Shown here in pieces: positions 8,567 to 17,087 of a stretch of DNA of 64,000 nucleotides; position 1 is the first letter of the stretch; the number at the start of each line of letters is the position of its first letter. Under the pieces are notes generated by a model. The model saw nothing but the letters and a program-made list of their open reading frames with translations. It did no database searches and was not told the origin of the DNA. The DNA comes from Ramlibacter sp. PS4R-6. GTDB lineage: Bacteria > Pseudomonadota > Gammaproteobacteria > Burkholderiales > Burkholderiaceae_C. The translations under genes were made by a program, and so were the position numbers. The stretch is from positions 1,922,001-1,986,000 of the forward strand of contig NZ_JBBHKA010000001.1 in assembly GCF_037572775.1 (NCBI RefSeq), in the 5' to 3' direction.

Positions 8567-9795
8567 CGCACCGGCGCCCAAGGGAAGGTGGTGCCGTCGG
8601 CGACGAGGGCCGCGCCCGACTTCACCAGCGCATCGCATTGCTCGGGCTTCAAGCCGGCCGATTGCAGGATCTCGCGCGTGTGCGCACCGAGCTCCGGTGG
8701 CGGCAGCGTCTGCACGCCGTCGCTGTCGGCGCCCAGGCGCGGGAACTCGGGCACTTCGAAGCCGTAGCCGCGGTAGCCCACTTCGCGCAGCTTGCCGGGC
8801 TGGTGCGCCTGCGGCGCCTCGAGCACGCGCTCGAGCGGCAGCACTTCGGTGAAGCCGACGCCCGCCGCTTTCAACTGCGCGGACGCCTGTTCGAAAGTGA
8901 CGGCGCCGATCGCGCGTTTGACGATGTCCTCGCAGCGGTCGCGCTCCTTCTTGCGGTTGCGCAACTGGTGGAGCGACTCGTCCCTGGCTTCCGGCAGCTC
9001 CATCGCCTGGCAGAACTTGAGCCAGTGCGCGTCGGTGAGCATCAGCAGGTACATCCAGCGCTCGTCGCGCGTCAGGTAGGCGCCGTAGCCCGGCATGCTG
9101 AATTCGCCATGCGGCTCGCGCTCGGGCTTGCCGAGCAATTGCGTCTTGAGCTGGATGCCTACGAGGTCGCGCGATGCGACGTGCAGGCCCGTCTCGTACA
9201 GGCCGATCTCGACGTGGTTGCTCGCGGGCTTGCCTTGCGCCTGCTGCAGCATCGTCGCGAGCATGCCGATCACCGCATACGCGCCGGCGAACTGGTCGTG
9301 GTACGAGGGGCCGAGGCGGCTGGGGCGACCGTTGATGCGGTTCTGCTCCATCACGCCCGTCGCGGCTTCGGCGACGGGGTTGGAGGCGAGGTCGTCCTCC
9401 TGCGGGCCCGCCGCGTAGCCGCGGATGTGGCAGTACACCAGCTTCGGGTTGATCTTCTCGCAGTCTTCTTTTGTCAATTGCAGCTTGCGCGCGGCCTTGG
9501 GCGCGAGGTTGTGCACCAGCGCGTCGGCCGTCGCGAGCATCTTCGTGAATGCCGCATGCCCATCGGCCGAGGCGAGGTCCAGGCACACGCTCTTCTTGCC
9601 GTGGCTGTACGCGATGAAAGTGCCACTCGGCCCACCGCGTACCAGTGCCCGGGTGGGGTCGCCCCGCGGCGGCTCCACCTTGATCACTTCCGCGCCCAGC
9701 TGGGACAGGATGTGCGCGGCGAAGGGCGCGGCCAGCATGGTGCCGAGCTCGATCACGCGGCGTCCGGCAAGGGGGAGGGAGGTTTGGGCGTCCAT
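8563..9795 (-). CDS. CaiB/BaiF family III CoA-transferase
   Basis: A 410-residue cytoplasmic enzyme that moves CoA between carboxylic acids. The family start is clear (LAGRRVIELGTMLAAPFAA, then LGAEVIKVEPP). The catalytic aspartate sits in YHDQFAG, aligned with the Asp of formyl-CoA transferase. First gene of the left arm of the divergent locus; coupled to the DUF2889 gene downstream. No ribosome-binding site precedes ATG 9795, and the promoter -10 box ends only about 9 bases upstream, so the mRNA is probably leaderless. The substrate is unknown; the shared operator ties it to the two operons on the right. Confidence 0.9.
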   Translation of the reverse strand: MDAQTSLPLAGRRVIELGTMLAAPFAAHILSQLGAEVIKVEPPRGDPTRALVRGGPSGTFIAYSHGKKSVCLDLASADGHAAFTKMLATADALVHNLAPKAARKLQLTKEDCEKINPKLVYCHIRGYAAGPQEDDLASNPVAEAATGVMEQNRINGRPSRLGPSYHDQFAGAYAVIGMLATMLQQAQGKPASNHVEIGLYETGLHVASRDLVGIQLKTQLLGKPEREPHGEFSMPGYGAYLTRDERWMYLLMLTDAHWLKFCQAMELPEARDESLHQLRNRKKERDRCEDIVKRAIGAVTFEQASAQLKAAGVGFTEVLPLERVLEAPQAHQPGKLREVGYRGYGFEVPEFPRLGADSDGVQTLPPPELGAHTREILQSAGLKPEQCDALVKSGAALVADGTTFPWAPVR

Positions 9796-9834
9796 TGAGA
9801 ATGCATTCTATATGCAAGTTGACCGCCGCGCCAA
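9795..9834 (-). promoter_or_regulatory. Promoter with AGAATGCATTCT operator (left arm)
   Basis: On the minus strand: -35 TTGGCG (9834-9829), an 18-base spacer and -10 TAGAAT (9810-9805). The perfect 12-base palindrome AGAATGCATTCT (9798-9809) covers the -10 box and the predicted start site. The start codon of the CoA-transferase follows within 3 bases, implying a leaderless transcript. A bound regulator would block RNA polymerase. Confidence 0.72.
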
Positions 9835-9883
9835 TTAGCCCTTTCTGTTGAGTTCCCAATGGTAGCGACGGGAAAACCCGCAC

Positions 9884-9919
9884 TTGGCGTCAAGTAATGT
9901 TTCTTATAGAATGCATTCT
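9884..9919 (+). promoter_or_regulatory. Promoter with AGAATGCATTCT operator (right arm)
   Basis: -35 TTGGCG (9884-9889), a 17-base spacer and -10 TAGAAT (9907-9912). The palindrome AGAATGCATTCT lies at 9908-9919, in exactly the same position relative to the -10 box as in the divergent promoter. It drives the ABC-importer operon starting at 9963, which has an AGGAGA ribosome-binding site. Confidence 0.75.
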
Positions 9920-9962
9920 TGAAGGCTGCGGACCGCGGCCCACGACCCCAGGAGACTCATAC

Positions 9963-11180
9963 ATGCGCAGAAGGACCTTCCTCTCGTCCGGCACCGCCGC
10001 CGCAGCCGCCGTCGCCCTCCCGGGCCTGGCCCACGCGCAGCAAGCCGCCCCCGGCATCGACATGGCGGCCAAGACCGTGACGGTCGGCGCCTTCACCCCC
10101 ATCAGCGGGCCCGTTCCCTTCTACGCGATCCTCACGCATGCGGCGGAGTCGTGCTTCAAGTGGGCCAACGAGACCAACGCGCTGGGCAACGGCTGGAAGA
10201 TCAACTACGTCACCTACGACGACGGCTACGAGCCGGCGCGCAGCGTGGCGGTGTCGCGCCGCCTGGTCGAAGAAAACAAGATCTTCGCGCTGGCCGCCCC
10301 CGTGGGCACGGCGCAATCGGTCGCGGTGATTCCCTACGCGAAGGAAGTCGGCCTGCCCATGATCGGCCCGATCGGCGGCGCCTCCGCGCTCTTCGCCGAG
10401 AAGCTGGTGTTCCCGCTGCTGCCCGACTACGGGTGGTCGGCCGCATCCAACCTCGATTACGCGCTGAAGGACCTGAAGGCCAGCCGCGTCGCGCTGCTCT
10501 GGCAGAACGACGAGCTGGGCCGCTCGGCCAAGCGCGGTTTCGACCTGCACCTGGCCACGCTGAAGAAGGAAGGCGCCGAGTCGATCCCCTTCGAAGTGCG
10601 CAACACCGATTTCACGCCGCACGTGCGCCGCCTCGCGAACGCGAAGGCCGACGTGGTGATCCTCTTCGGCTCCAACGCCAACCTCGCCGCCGCGCAGAAG
10701 TCCGCCGAGCGCATCGGCTACGACGCGAAGTGGATGGCGCCGTTCTTCACCGCCGACCCGACGACGCGCAAGCTCGCGGGCGACCTGCTCAATGGCACGT
10801 ACTTCTCGTCGTGGCTCATGCCCGTCACGGCGGAAGACCCGGACGTCAAGGCGTACCGCGACAACGTCGCCAAGTACTACCCGGCCGACCCCGTCGGCGT
10901 GTTCGGCCTGAACGGCTGGAGCAACGGCGCCCTCTTCGTCGCCGGCTTCAAGGCGCTGCTGCAAAGCGGCAAGCCGCTGACGCGCGAGAACCTCGTCGCC
11001 GTCATGGAGACGATGAACAACCAGACGGTGGGCGGCGCGCGCAACGTGAGCTTCAAGGCCGGCGACCACCGCGGTGCGCGGCAGGAAGGCATCGTCCAGG
11101 CGATGCCCGACGGCAGCTTCAAGCTGATCCGCGAGTTCAAGGCCTACCCGTCCGACGTGTTCGACGCCAAGCTCGCGTAA
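9963..11180 (+). CDS. Branched-chain-type ABC transporter substrate-binding protein
   Basis: A 405-residue periplasmic binding protein of the LivJ/LivK (Peripla_BP_6) type. The N terminus RRRTFLSSGTAAAA resembles a Tat signal and ends with AHAQ. The mature part begins VTVGAFTPISGP, the usual motif for the first lobe. In this family ligands range from amino acids to aromatic acids and dicarboxylates. It is the first gene of the operon driven from 9884; the permeases and ATPases for it follow at 13721-17087 after three enzyme genes. ATG 9963 has a strong AGGAGA site. Confidence 0.9.
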   Translation: MRRRTFLSSGTAAAAAVALPGLAHAQQAAPGIDMAAKTVTVGAFTPISGPVPFYAILTHAAESCFKWANETNALGNGWKINYVTYDDGYEPARSVAVSRRLVEENKIFALAAPVGTAQSVAVIPYAKEVGLPMIGPIGGASALFAEKLVFPLLPDYGWSAASNLDYALKDLKASRVALLWQNDELGRSAKRGFDLHLATLKKEGAESIPFEVRNTDFTPHVRRLANAKADVVILFGSNANLAAAQKSAERIGYDAKWMAPFFTADPTTRKLAGDLLNGTYFSSWLMPVTAEDPDVKAYRDNVAKYYPADPVGVFGLNGWSNGALFVAGFKALLQSGKPLTRENLVAVMETMNNQTVGGARNVSFKAGDHRGARQEGIVQAMPDGSFKLIREFKAYPSDVFDAKLA

Positions 11181-11191
11181 GGGAAACGCGA

Positions 11192-12031
11192 GTGACCAAC
11201 CCCTACGAAGGCTGGGTGGGCCGCGAGGAGGAGCGCACCGAGCGCATCCTCGCGCCTGCCGTGCAAGGACTCGCCGCCACGCTGGACATCGAGCGCGTGC
11301 CGCACGCCGGCGACGCGCTGCCGCCCGGCTGGCAATGGCTGTTCTTCAATCCCGTCGTGAAGCGCAGCGGCCTGGGCACCGACGGCCACCCGCAACGCGG
11401 CGGGTTCCTGCCGCCCATCGAGCTGCCGCGCCGCATGTGGGCCGGCAGCCGCGTGCGCTACCTCGCCGACATCCCGGTGGATGCGACGGCCACCAAGCTC
11501 AGCCTGATCAAGAAGGTCGAAAACAAGACGGGCAAGCGCGGGGCGCTGTGGTTCGTCACGGTCGAACACACGACGTCGTGCGGCAAGGAGCGCTGCATCG
11601 TCGAGGAACAGGACATCGTGTACCGCGAGGCGACGCCCCCCGGCACACCCGCCGCCGCGCCCACGCCTTTCGACGGCGTCGCGCAATTCAGCCGCGAGTT
11701 CACGCCCGACACGACGCTGCTGTTTCGCTACTCGGCGCTGACCTTCAACGGCCACCGCATCCACTACGACCAGCCGTACGCGACCGCCGAAGAGGGCTAC
11801 CCCGGCCTCGTCGTGCACGGCCCGCTGACGGCAACGCTCTTGCAACAGCTTGCGCTCGAGCAAGGCAAGGGCCGCCAGCTGGCGAGCTTCGACTTCCGCG
11901 GCGTCAGCCCGCTGTTCGTCGGCCGCACCTTCCGCCTCGAAGGCCGCACGGCCGAAGACGGCACGCTCGCCCTGTGGGCGCGTGGCCCCGACGGCGAGCT
12001 CGCCATGTCGGCCACCGCGGCCTTCCGCTGA
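11192..12031 (+). CDS. MaoC-like acyl-CoA hydratase (mesaconyl/itaconyl-CoA hydratase-like)
   Basis: A 279-residue enzyme with two hotdog halves. The N-terminal half carries the family blocks GWQWLFFNP and GGFLPPIELPRRMWAG. The C-terminal half has YSALTFNGHRIHYD, the hydratase motif with the catalytic His. Proteins with this architecture include mesaconyl-C4-CoA hydratase and itaconyl-CoA hydratase, which add water to short unsaturated dicarboxylyl-CoAs. GTG 11192 is the start, 11 bases after the binding-protein stop. A CitE-like lyase and CoA-transferases in the same regulon would complete an activation-hydration-cleavage route (inference). Confidence 0.82.
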   Translation: MTNPYEGWVGREEERTERILAPAVQGLAATLDIERVPHAGDALPPGWQWLFFNPVVKRSGLGTDGHPQRGGFLPPIELPRRMWAGSRVRYLADIPVDATATKLSLIKKVENKTGKRGALWFVTVEHTTSCGKERCIVEEQDIVYREATPPGTPAAAPTPFDGVAQFSREFTPDTTLLFRYSALTFNGHRIHYDQPYATAEEGYPGLVVHGPLTATLLQQLALEQGKGRQLASFDFRGVSPLFVGRTFRLEGRTAEDGTLALWARGPDGELAMSATAAFR

Positions 12032-12059
12032 TCCTTTTCCTTCCAGGAGTCCTTCCCCA

Positions 12060-12806
12060 ATGGCACAACACCTGAGCGGCCCCGCACGCCTCGACGGCCA
12101 GGTCGCGCTGATCACCGGCGGCGCCGGCGGCATGGGCCGCGCGATCTCGCAAGCATTCAAGCAGGCCGGCGCCACCGTGGTCGCCACCGACCGCGCCGAG
12201 CACGAAGACATCGGCCCCGGCATCCGCTACCGCCCCTACGACGTGACCTCGCGCACGTCCACCGACAAGGTGGTCGATGCGGTGATTGCCGAGCACGGCA
12301 AGGTCGACATCCTCGTGCTGTGCGCGGGCATCATCGCCAAGACGCCGCTCGCGGACAGCACCGACGAGGAGTGGGATTCGATCCTCAACGTCAACGTGAT
12401 GGGCGTCGTGAACCCTGCGCGCAAGCTGTTCCCGCTGATGTGCAAGAACGGCTACGGCAAGATCCTCGCGGCCGGTTCCATCGCCGCGAAGAACGGCGGC
12501 GTCGCTTCCGGCCCCGCTTACGTGTCGTCGAAGGCGGCGGTGCACGGGATGATCCGCTGGATCGCCAAGGCCGGCGCGCAGCACGGTGTGTACGCCAACA
12601 CGCTGGCCCCCGGGCCGGTGGAAACCGCGATGTGGGCCAACGTCACCGGCGGCACGCAAGCGCCCGCGGCCAACGCCACGGTGCCGCTGGGCCGCTACGG
12701 CAACGCCGACGACATCGCGCAAGCCGCGCTCTTCCTCTGCTCGCCGGCATCCAATTGGATCACCGGCACGTCGCTGGACATCAGCGGCGGCATGTGGATG
12801 GACTGA
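12060..12806 (+). CDS. Short-chain dehydrogenase/reductase
   Basis: A 248-residue NAD(P)-dependent oxidoreductase. It shows the cofactor motif GGAGGMG (from about residue 20), then LCAG, the catalytic Ser in AGSIAA, and YVSSK (Tyr-x-x-x-Lys). The C-terminal block TGTSLDISGGMWMD is typical of classical SDRs. It probably oxidises a hydroxy intermediate of the pathway; the substrate is unknown. It lies 28 bases after the hydratase, with an AGGAG site upstream. Confidence 0.9.
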   Translation: MAQHLSGPARLDGQVALITGGAGGMGRAISQAFKQAGATVVATDRAEHEDIGPGIRYRPYDVTSRTSTDKVVDAVIAEHGKVDILVLCAGIIAKTPLADSTDEEWDSILNVNVMGVVNPARKLFPLMCKNGYGKILAAGSIAAKNGGVASGPAYVSSKAAVHGMIRWIAKAGAQHGVYANTLAPGPVETAMWANVTGGTQAPAANATVPLGRYGNADDIAQAALFLCSPASNWITGTSLDISGGMWMD

Positions 12807-12807
12807 C

Positions 12808-13716
12808 ATGGCCGGCAACTCAACCCCCGTGATCGGCTTCATCGGCCTGGGCGTGATGGGCGGGCCGATGTGCCGCAACATGGCGCTCAAGCACGCGGGC
12901 GAAGTGGTGGCGTTCGACATGAACGACGCCGCCTTCGCCGCGCTGGCGGACACCAAGGGCCACCGCGCCCAGTCGGTCGCCGCCGTCGCGGCGCTCGCCG
13001 ACGTTGTCTTCCTCTCGCTGCCCGGCGGGCCGCAGGTGGAGCAGGTGTGCACGGCGCTCACCAGCGGCACGCGCAAGCCCGCCGTGATCGTCGACCTGAG
13101 CACCACCACGGTAGCCTCGGCACGCAACATCGCCGAAGTGCTCAAGGCCAAGGGTGTCGAGTTCGCCGATGCGCCGGTCGCGCGCACGCGTGAAGCGGCG
13201 CAGCGCGGCGAGCTGAGCATCATGGTCGGCGCCGACGACGCGCTCTTCGCGCGCGTCGAGCCGCTCTTGCGCTACATCGGCTCGGACGTGACGCATTGCG
13301 GCCGCGTCGGCTGCGGCCAGGTCGTCAAATTGATCAACAACGCGCTGGTGTTCGAGAACACCATGGCGCTGGCGGAGATGATGGTGCTGGGCGAGCGCGC
13401 GGGCGTGCAGCCCGCGGTGCTGCTCGACGCCGTGTCGAAAGGCTCGGGCGACAGCTTCGTGCTGCGCAACCACGGGCGCAAGGCCATGCTGCCGCGCGAG
13501 TTCCCGGATAAGTCGTTCTCGCCCGAGTACGTGCTCAAGGACATCAGCTACGTGCTGGAGCTCGCCGAGCAAACCGGCGTGGGCACGCACGTGACGCAAC
13601 TGGCCAAGCGCTACTACGCCTCGACCGCGCAGAACGGCTTTTCGGGCCGCTACTTCCCGGCGGTGATCGAGGTGATCTACAAGAACATCGGCCCCGCGCC
13701 GGCGGACAAGGCCTGA
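12808..13716 (+). CDS. 3-Hydroxyisobutyrate dehydrogenase-family oxidoreductase
   Basis: A 302-residue NAD(P)-dependent beta-hydroxyacid dehydrogenase. The Rossmann motif is GFIGLGVMGGPM near the N terminus and the catalytic Lys is in GQVVKLINN. The substrate-binding motif, usually DAPVSGG, reads DAPVART here, so the carboxylate pocket probably differs from that of standard 3-hydroxyisobutyrate or tartronate semialdehyde reductases. It begins 1 base after the SDR stop, and together they could process a hydroxyacid or aldehyde intermediate. Confidence 0.87.
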   Translation: MAGNSTPVIGFIGLGVMGGPMCRNMALKHAGEVVAFDMNDAAFAALADTKGHRAQSVAAVAALADVVFLSLPGGPQVEQVCTALTSGTRKPAVIVDLSTTTVASARNIAEVLKAKGVEFADAPVARTREAAQRGELSIMVGADDALFARVEPLLRYIGSDVTHCGRVGCGQVVKLINNALVFENTMALAEMMVLGERAGVQPAVLLDAVSKGSGDSFVLRNHGRKAMLPREFPDKSFSPEYVLKDISYVLELAEQTGVGTHVTQLAKRYYASTAQNGFSGRYFPAVIEVIYKNIGPAPADKA

Positions 13717-13720
13717 CGCC

Positions 13721-14599
13721 ATGGGCGACCTCATCGGCCTCGTCTGGTCCGGCATGGTCAGCGGCTGCCTCTATGCCATGGGCGCGATCGGCATCGTGCT
13801 GATCTACAAGAGCTCCAACGTCGTCAACTTCGCGCACGGCAACCTCGCGGGCCTCGCGGCGTTCCTGGTGTTCGGCTTCACGGGCGGCATCTTCGCCAAC
13901 TGGGCCTGGGGGCCGGCCTTCCTGGTGACGCTGGCGATCATCGTCGCCGTGATGGCGCTGAGCTACTTCCTCATCGCACCGCTGGTGTTCAAGTCCGACC
14001 TGACGAGCACGATCGCGACACTGGGCGTGGGCCTGATCGCCCAAGGCGTCACGCAACTGATCTTCGGCTCGAACGTGGTGTCGCTCGACCTGCCGCTGCC
14101 CGCGTGGAAGACGCAGCTGGGTCCGATCCGCGTGACGGCGTATGACCTGGCCGTGCTGGGCGTGACGGCCTCTGCCATCGGCCTGCTCTACGTGCTGATC
14201 GAACGCACGCGCATCGGCATCGCGTTCCGTGCGGTGTCGGCCAATCCCTTTGCCAGCCGCGTGTGCGGCCTGAACCTGCGTCGCGTGCACCTGTTCTCAT
14301 GGGTCGTCGCCGGGCTGCTGGGCCTCGTCGCATCGTTGCTCATCGTCCCGACGACCTTCCTCTCGTCCACCAGCGTCTCGTCCTTCATGCTGCAGGCCTT
14401 CGCCGCGGCGGTGGTCGGCGGCTTCGCCAGCCTGCCTGGCGCGGTGGTGGGCGGCATCTTCATCGGTGTGCTCATGAACCTGCTCTCGTTCTACGTGGCG
14501 GCCGAATTCAACAACACCTACCTGCTGGCCACGATCCTGCTGGTGCTCAACGCTTTCCCGAAGGGCGTGCTCGCCGTGCGCGGAGGTGCCCGTGTCTAG
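13721..14599 (+). CDS. Branched-chain-type ABC transporter permease (LivH-like)
   Basis: A 292-residue inner-membrane permease with about 8 hydrophobic segments. It has the LivH blocks GAIGIVLIYKSSNVVNFAHG near the N terminus and GGFASLPGAVVGG near residue 230. It pairs with the LivM-like permease that overlaps its end. Part of the importer whose binding protein is at 9963. Confidence 0.92.
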   Translation: MGDLIGLVWSGMVSGCLYAMGAIGIVLIYKSSNVVNFAHGNLAGLAAFLVFGFTGGIFANWAWGPAFLVTLAIIVAVMALSYFLIAPLVFKSDLTSTIATLGVGLIAQGVTQLIFGSNVVSLDLPLPAWKTQLGPIRVTAYDLAVLGVTASAIGLLYVLIERTRIGIAFRAVSANPFASRVCGLNLRRVHLFSWVVAGLLGLVASLLIVPTTFLSSTSVSSFMLQAFAAAVVGGFASLPGAVVGGIFIGVLMNLLSFYVAAEFNNTYLLATILLVLNAFPKGVLAVRGGARV

Positions 14600-15569
14600 C
14601 GCAGCCATCTCCCTGCCCACCGAAGCGCCCGCGCGGCCTGCGACGCGGCGCTGGACCGGCGGCATCAGCGCGCTGGGCGTCGCCGCGCTGCTGGTGCTGC
14701 CGCTGGTCTTCAGCGGCTACTGGACCTTCACGCTGGGCCTGTGCTTCGCCAACGCGATCGCCATCATCTCCGTGAGCTTCCTCGTGCGCTACGCGGGCGA
14801 GGTGTCCATCGGCCACGGCGTGTTCGTCGCCGCGGGCGCGTACACGGTGGCGCTGATGGAAAAGTACTTCGGCCTGTCGCTGCTGGCCAGCCTGCCCATC
14901 GCGGCGGCGGTCGGCGCGGTGCTCGGGATCATCTTCGCCTTCCCCTCGCGCAACATCTCGGGCATCTACCTCGCGGTGGCGACGATGGCCCTCGCGCTTG
15001 CGTTGCCGGAAGTGCTGTTGCACTACTCGTCGATCTCCGGCGGCTACGAGGGCCTGTACGTCAAGCTCGATGCGATCCCGGGCGTGGCGAAGTCGATGCA
15101 GCGCTACTACCTGCCGCTCGGCGGCCTGGTCGTGGTGGTGCTGCTGCTGCGGCATTTCCGCCGTTCGCGCCAGGCGATGGCGCTGCTCCTGATCCGCACG
15201 TCGGCGCACGCCGCCGAGTCCTTCGGCGTTCGCCGCAGCTGGGCGCGCCTCTCAGCCATGGCGCTGAGCGCCGGCATCGCGGGAATCGCCGGCGCGCTGC
15301 TGTCCTTCAGCTCGTCGACCGTCTCGCCCAACAGCTTCACGCTGTGGACGTCGATCTTCCTGCTGGTCGGCTCGGTGGTGAGCCTGTATTCGCTGTCCAT
15401 CATGGGCAGCATCATCGGCGGCCTGTTCCTCACGCTGATGCCGCTGCTGCTGGCCGGCGCGGGCGACTGGGTGCCCATCCTCTACGGCAGCGCGCTGCTC
15501 GCGGTGGTGCTGGGCGTGAACGCCTTGCCCGCCAAGCTGCGCGCGCGCCTCGAAGGAGGCCAGGCATGA
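14592..15569 (+). CDS. Branched-chain-type ABC transporter permease (LivM-like)
   Basis: A 325-residue inner-membrane permease with about 9-10 hydrophobic segments and the LivM block VRYAGEVSIGHGVFVAAGAY. Start GTG 14592 is preferred because GGAGG lies 5 bases upstream; GTG 14586 would overlap that site. It overlaps the preceding gene by 8 bases and the next by ATGA, so the transporter genes are translationally coupled. Confidence 0.9.
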   Translation: MSSAAISLPTEAPARPATRRWTGGISALGVAALLVLPLVFSGYWTFTLGLCFANAIAIISVSFLVRYAGEVSIGHGVFVAAGAYTVALMEKYFGLSLLASLPIAAAVGAVLGIIFAFPSRNISGIYLAVATMALALALPEVLLHYSSISGGYEGLYVKLDAIPGVAKSMQRYYLPLGGLVVVVLLLRHFRRSRQAMALLLIRTSAHAAESFGVRRSWARLSAMALSAGIAGIAGALLSFSSSTVSPNSFTLWTSIFLLVGSVVSLYSLSIMGSIIGGLFLTLMPLLLAGAGDWVPILYGSALLAVVLGVNALPAKLRARLEGGQA

Positions 15570-16354
15570 GCACCGTGGCCTTCGCGGACATGGTGCCGCT
15601 CGTCGTCGACGACCTGTCGCTCTCCTTCGGCGGCAACCAGGTGCTGCAGCAGATCGCGCTGCAGCTGAAGCCTGGCGAGATCACCGGCCTCATCGGCCCC
15701 AACGGCGCGGGCAAGACCAGCTTCTTCAATTGCCTGACGGGCCTGTACTCGCCGCAGAAGGGCAGCATCCGCTTCGGCGAGATGCGCCTGGAGGGCGTGC
15801 CGCCCACGCGCCGCGCCGCGCTCGGCTTCTCGCGCAGCTTCCAGCACGTGGCGCTGTGCCCGGAGCTCACCATCGCCGAGAACGTGATGATCGGCCTGGA
15901 CCGGCAGTCGCACTCGGGCTGGCTCGATGCCTTCCTGCCCTTTGCATCGGGCAAGCGCGAACGGGCGCGCAACCGCGAACTCGCCGTCGCCGCGCTGGCC
16001 AAGCTGGGCATCGCCAACGTCGCCGACGAACTGCCGACCCAGCTGCCGCCCGGCGTGCTGCGCCTGGCCGAGATCGCGCGTGCCATCGTCGGCGAGCCGC
16101 GCGTGCTGCTGCTCGACGAACCGGCGGCCGGCCTGAACTCCGTCGAGACGCATGACCTCTCGAATGCGCTCAAGAAGCTGCGTTCGCCGCAACTCGTGCT
16201 CGTCGTCGTCGAACACGACATGGACCTGATCATGGAAGTGTGCGACGCCATCCACGTGCTCAACGTCGGCAAGCTGCTCGCCTCGGGCAACCCGGAGCAG
16301 ATCCGCTCGAACCCGGAAGTCGTGCGCGTGTACCTGGGGGACGACGATGAGTGA
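15566..16354 (+). CDS. Branched-chain-type ABC transporter ATPase (LivG-like)
   Basis: A 262-residue cytoplasmic ATPase. Walker A is GPNGAGKT and Walker B is VLLLDEPAAGL. The ABC signature, normally LSGGQ or LSYGQ, is replaced by LPPGVLRLAEIA, which is a marked departure. Q-loop and H-loop (VVVEHDMD) are present. It overlaps the second ATPase by 8 bases. The other ATPase subunit has a canonical signature, so the pair could still form one normal ATP site. Confidence 0.9.
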   Translation: MSTVAFADMVPLVVDDLSLSFGGNQVLQQIALQLKPGEITGLIGPNGAGKTSFFNCLTGLYSPQKGSIRFGEMRLEGVPPTRRAALGFSRSFQHVALCPELTIAENVMIGLDRQSHSGWLDAFLPFASGKRERARNRELAVAALAKLGIANVADELPTQLPPGVLRLAEIARAIVGEPRVLLLDEPAAGLNSVETHDLSNALKKLRSPQLVLVVVEHDMDLIMEVCDAIHVLNVGKLLASGNPEQIRSNPEVVRVYLGDDDE

Positions 16355-17087
16355 CGCGCTGCTGAAGGTCGAAGGCCTGACCGTGACCTACGGCGGCGGG
16401 CCGGCCGTGCACGGCGTCTCGCTGGCGGTGCCGTCCGGCTCCGTCGCGGCGCTGCTGGGCGCCAACGGCGCGGGCAAGTCGAGCACGCTGCGCGCCATCG
16501 CCGGGCTCGAGAAGTGCGAAGGGCGCATCGTGTTCGACGGCGCCGACATCTCGCACCTGGACGCAGCCAAGCGCTTCAAGGCCGGCATCGTCTACGTGCC
16601 CGAAGGCCGCGCCGTCGTCGCCGACCTGAGCGTGTCGGAGAACCTCACGCTCGGCTCGTACTTCGTCGACTCGCGCACGCGTGCCACGCGCCGCGACATG
16701 GTGCTGGATTTCTTCCCCGAGATCGCCAACCGCCTGAAGGCGCCGGCGGGCCTGTTGAGCGGCGGTGAGCAGCAGATGCTGGCCATCGGCCGCGGCCTGA
16801 TGTCGGCGCCGCGCCTGATCCTGCTGGACGAGCCGTCGCTGGGCCTTGCGCCGCTGCTCGTCGCGCGCGTGTACGAGCGGCTCGCGAAGATCCAGCGGGA
16901 GCACCAGCTCACGGCGCTGCTCGTCGAACAGAGCTTCCACGCCGCCGCGAAGCTGGCTTCCCGCGCGTGGGTCATGCGCCACGGCCACATCGTCGGCGAG
17001 CTCGATGCGGATTCGCTGCGCAGCCGCGAAGGCCGCCAGCGCGCCATCGACGCCTACCTCGGTTCGCGCGAGGAGGCGCACGCATGA
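16347..17087 (+). CDS. Branched-chain-type ABC transporter ATPase (LivF-like)
   Basis: A 246-residue ATPase, partner of the preceding subunit. Walker A is GANGAGKS, the signature is LLSGGEQQM (canonical), Walker B is LILLDEPSLGL and the H-loop is LLVEQSFH. The stop overlaps the SMP-30 start as ATGA. Completes the importer encoded from 9963. Confidence 0.92.
   Translation: MSDALLKVEGLTVTYGGGPAVHGVSLAVPSGSVAALLGANGAGKSSTLRAIAGLEKCEGRIVFDGADISHLDAAKRFKAGIVYVPEGRAVVADLSVSENLTLGSYFVDSRTRATRRDMVLDFFPEIANRLKAPAGLLSGGEQQMLAIGRGLMSAPRLILLDEPSLGLAPLLVARVYERLAKIQREHQLTALLVEQSFHAAAKLASRAWVMRHGHIVGELDADSLRSREGRQRAIDAYLGSREEAHA

Noticed and set aside
8566..9883. The upstream open extension of the DUF2889 frame across the CoA-transferase
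   Set aside because: Out-of-frame shadow of the CoA-transferase; the GTG at 8566 in a GTGA overlap is the supported start.
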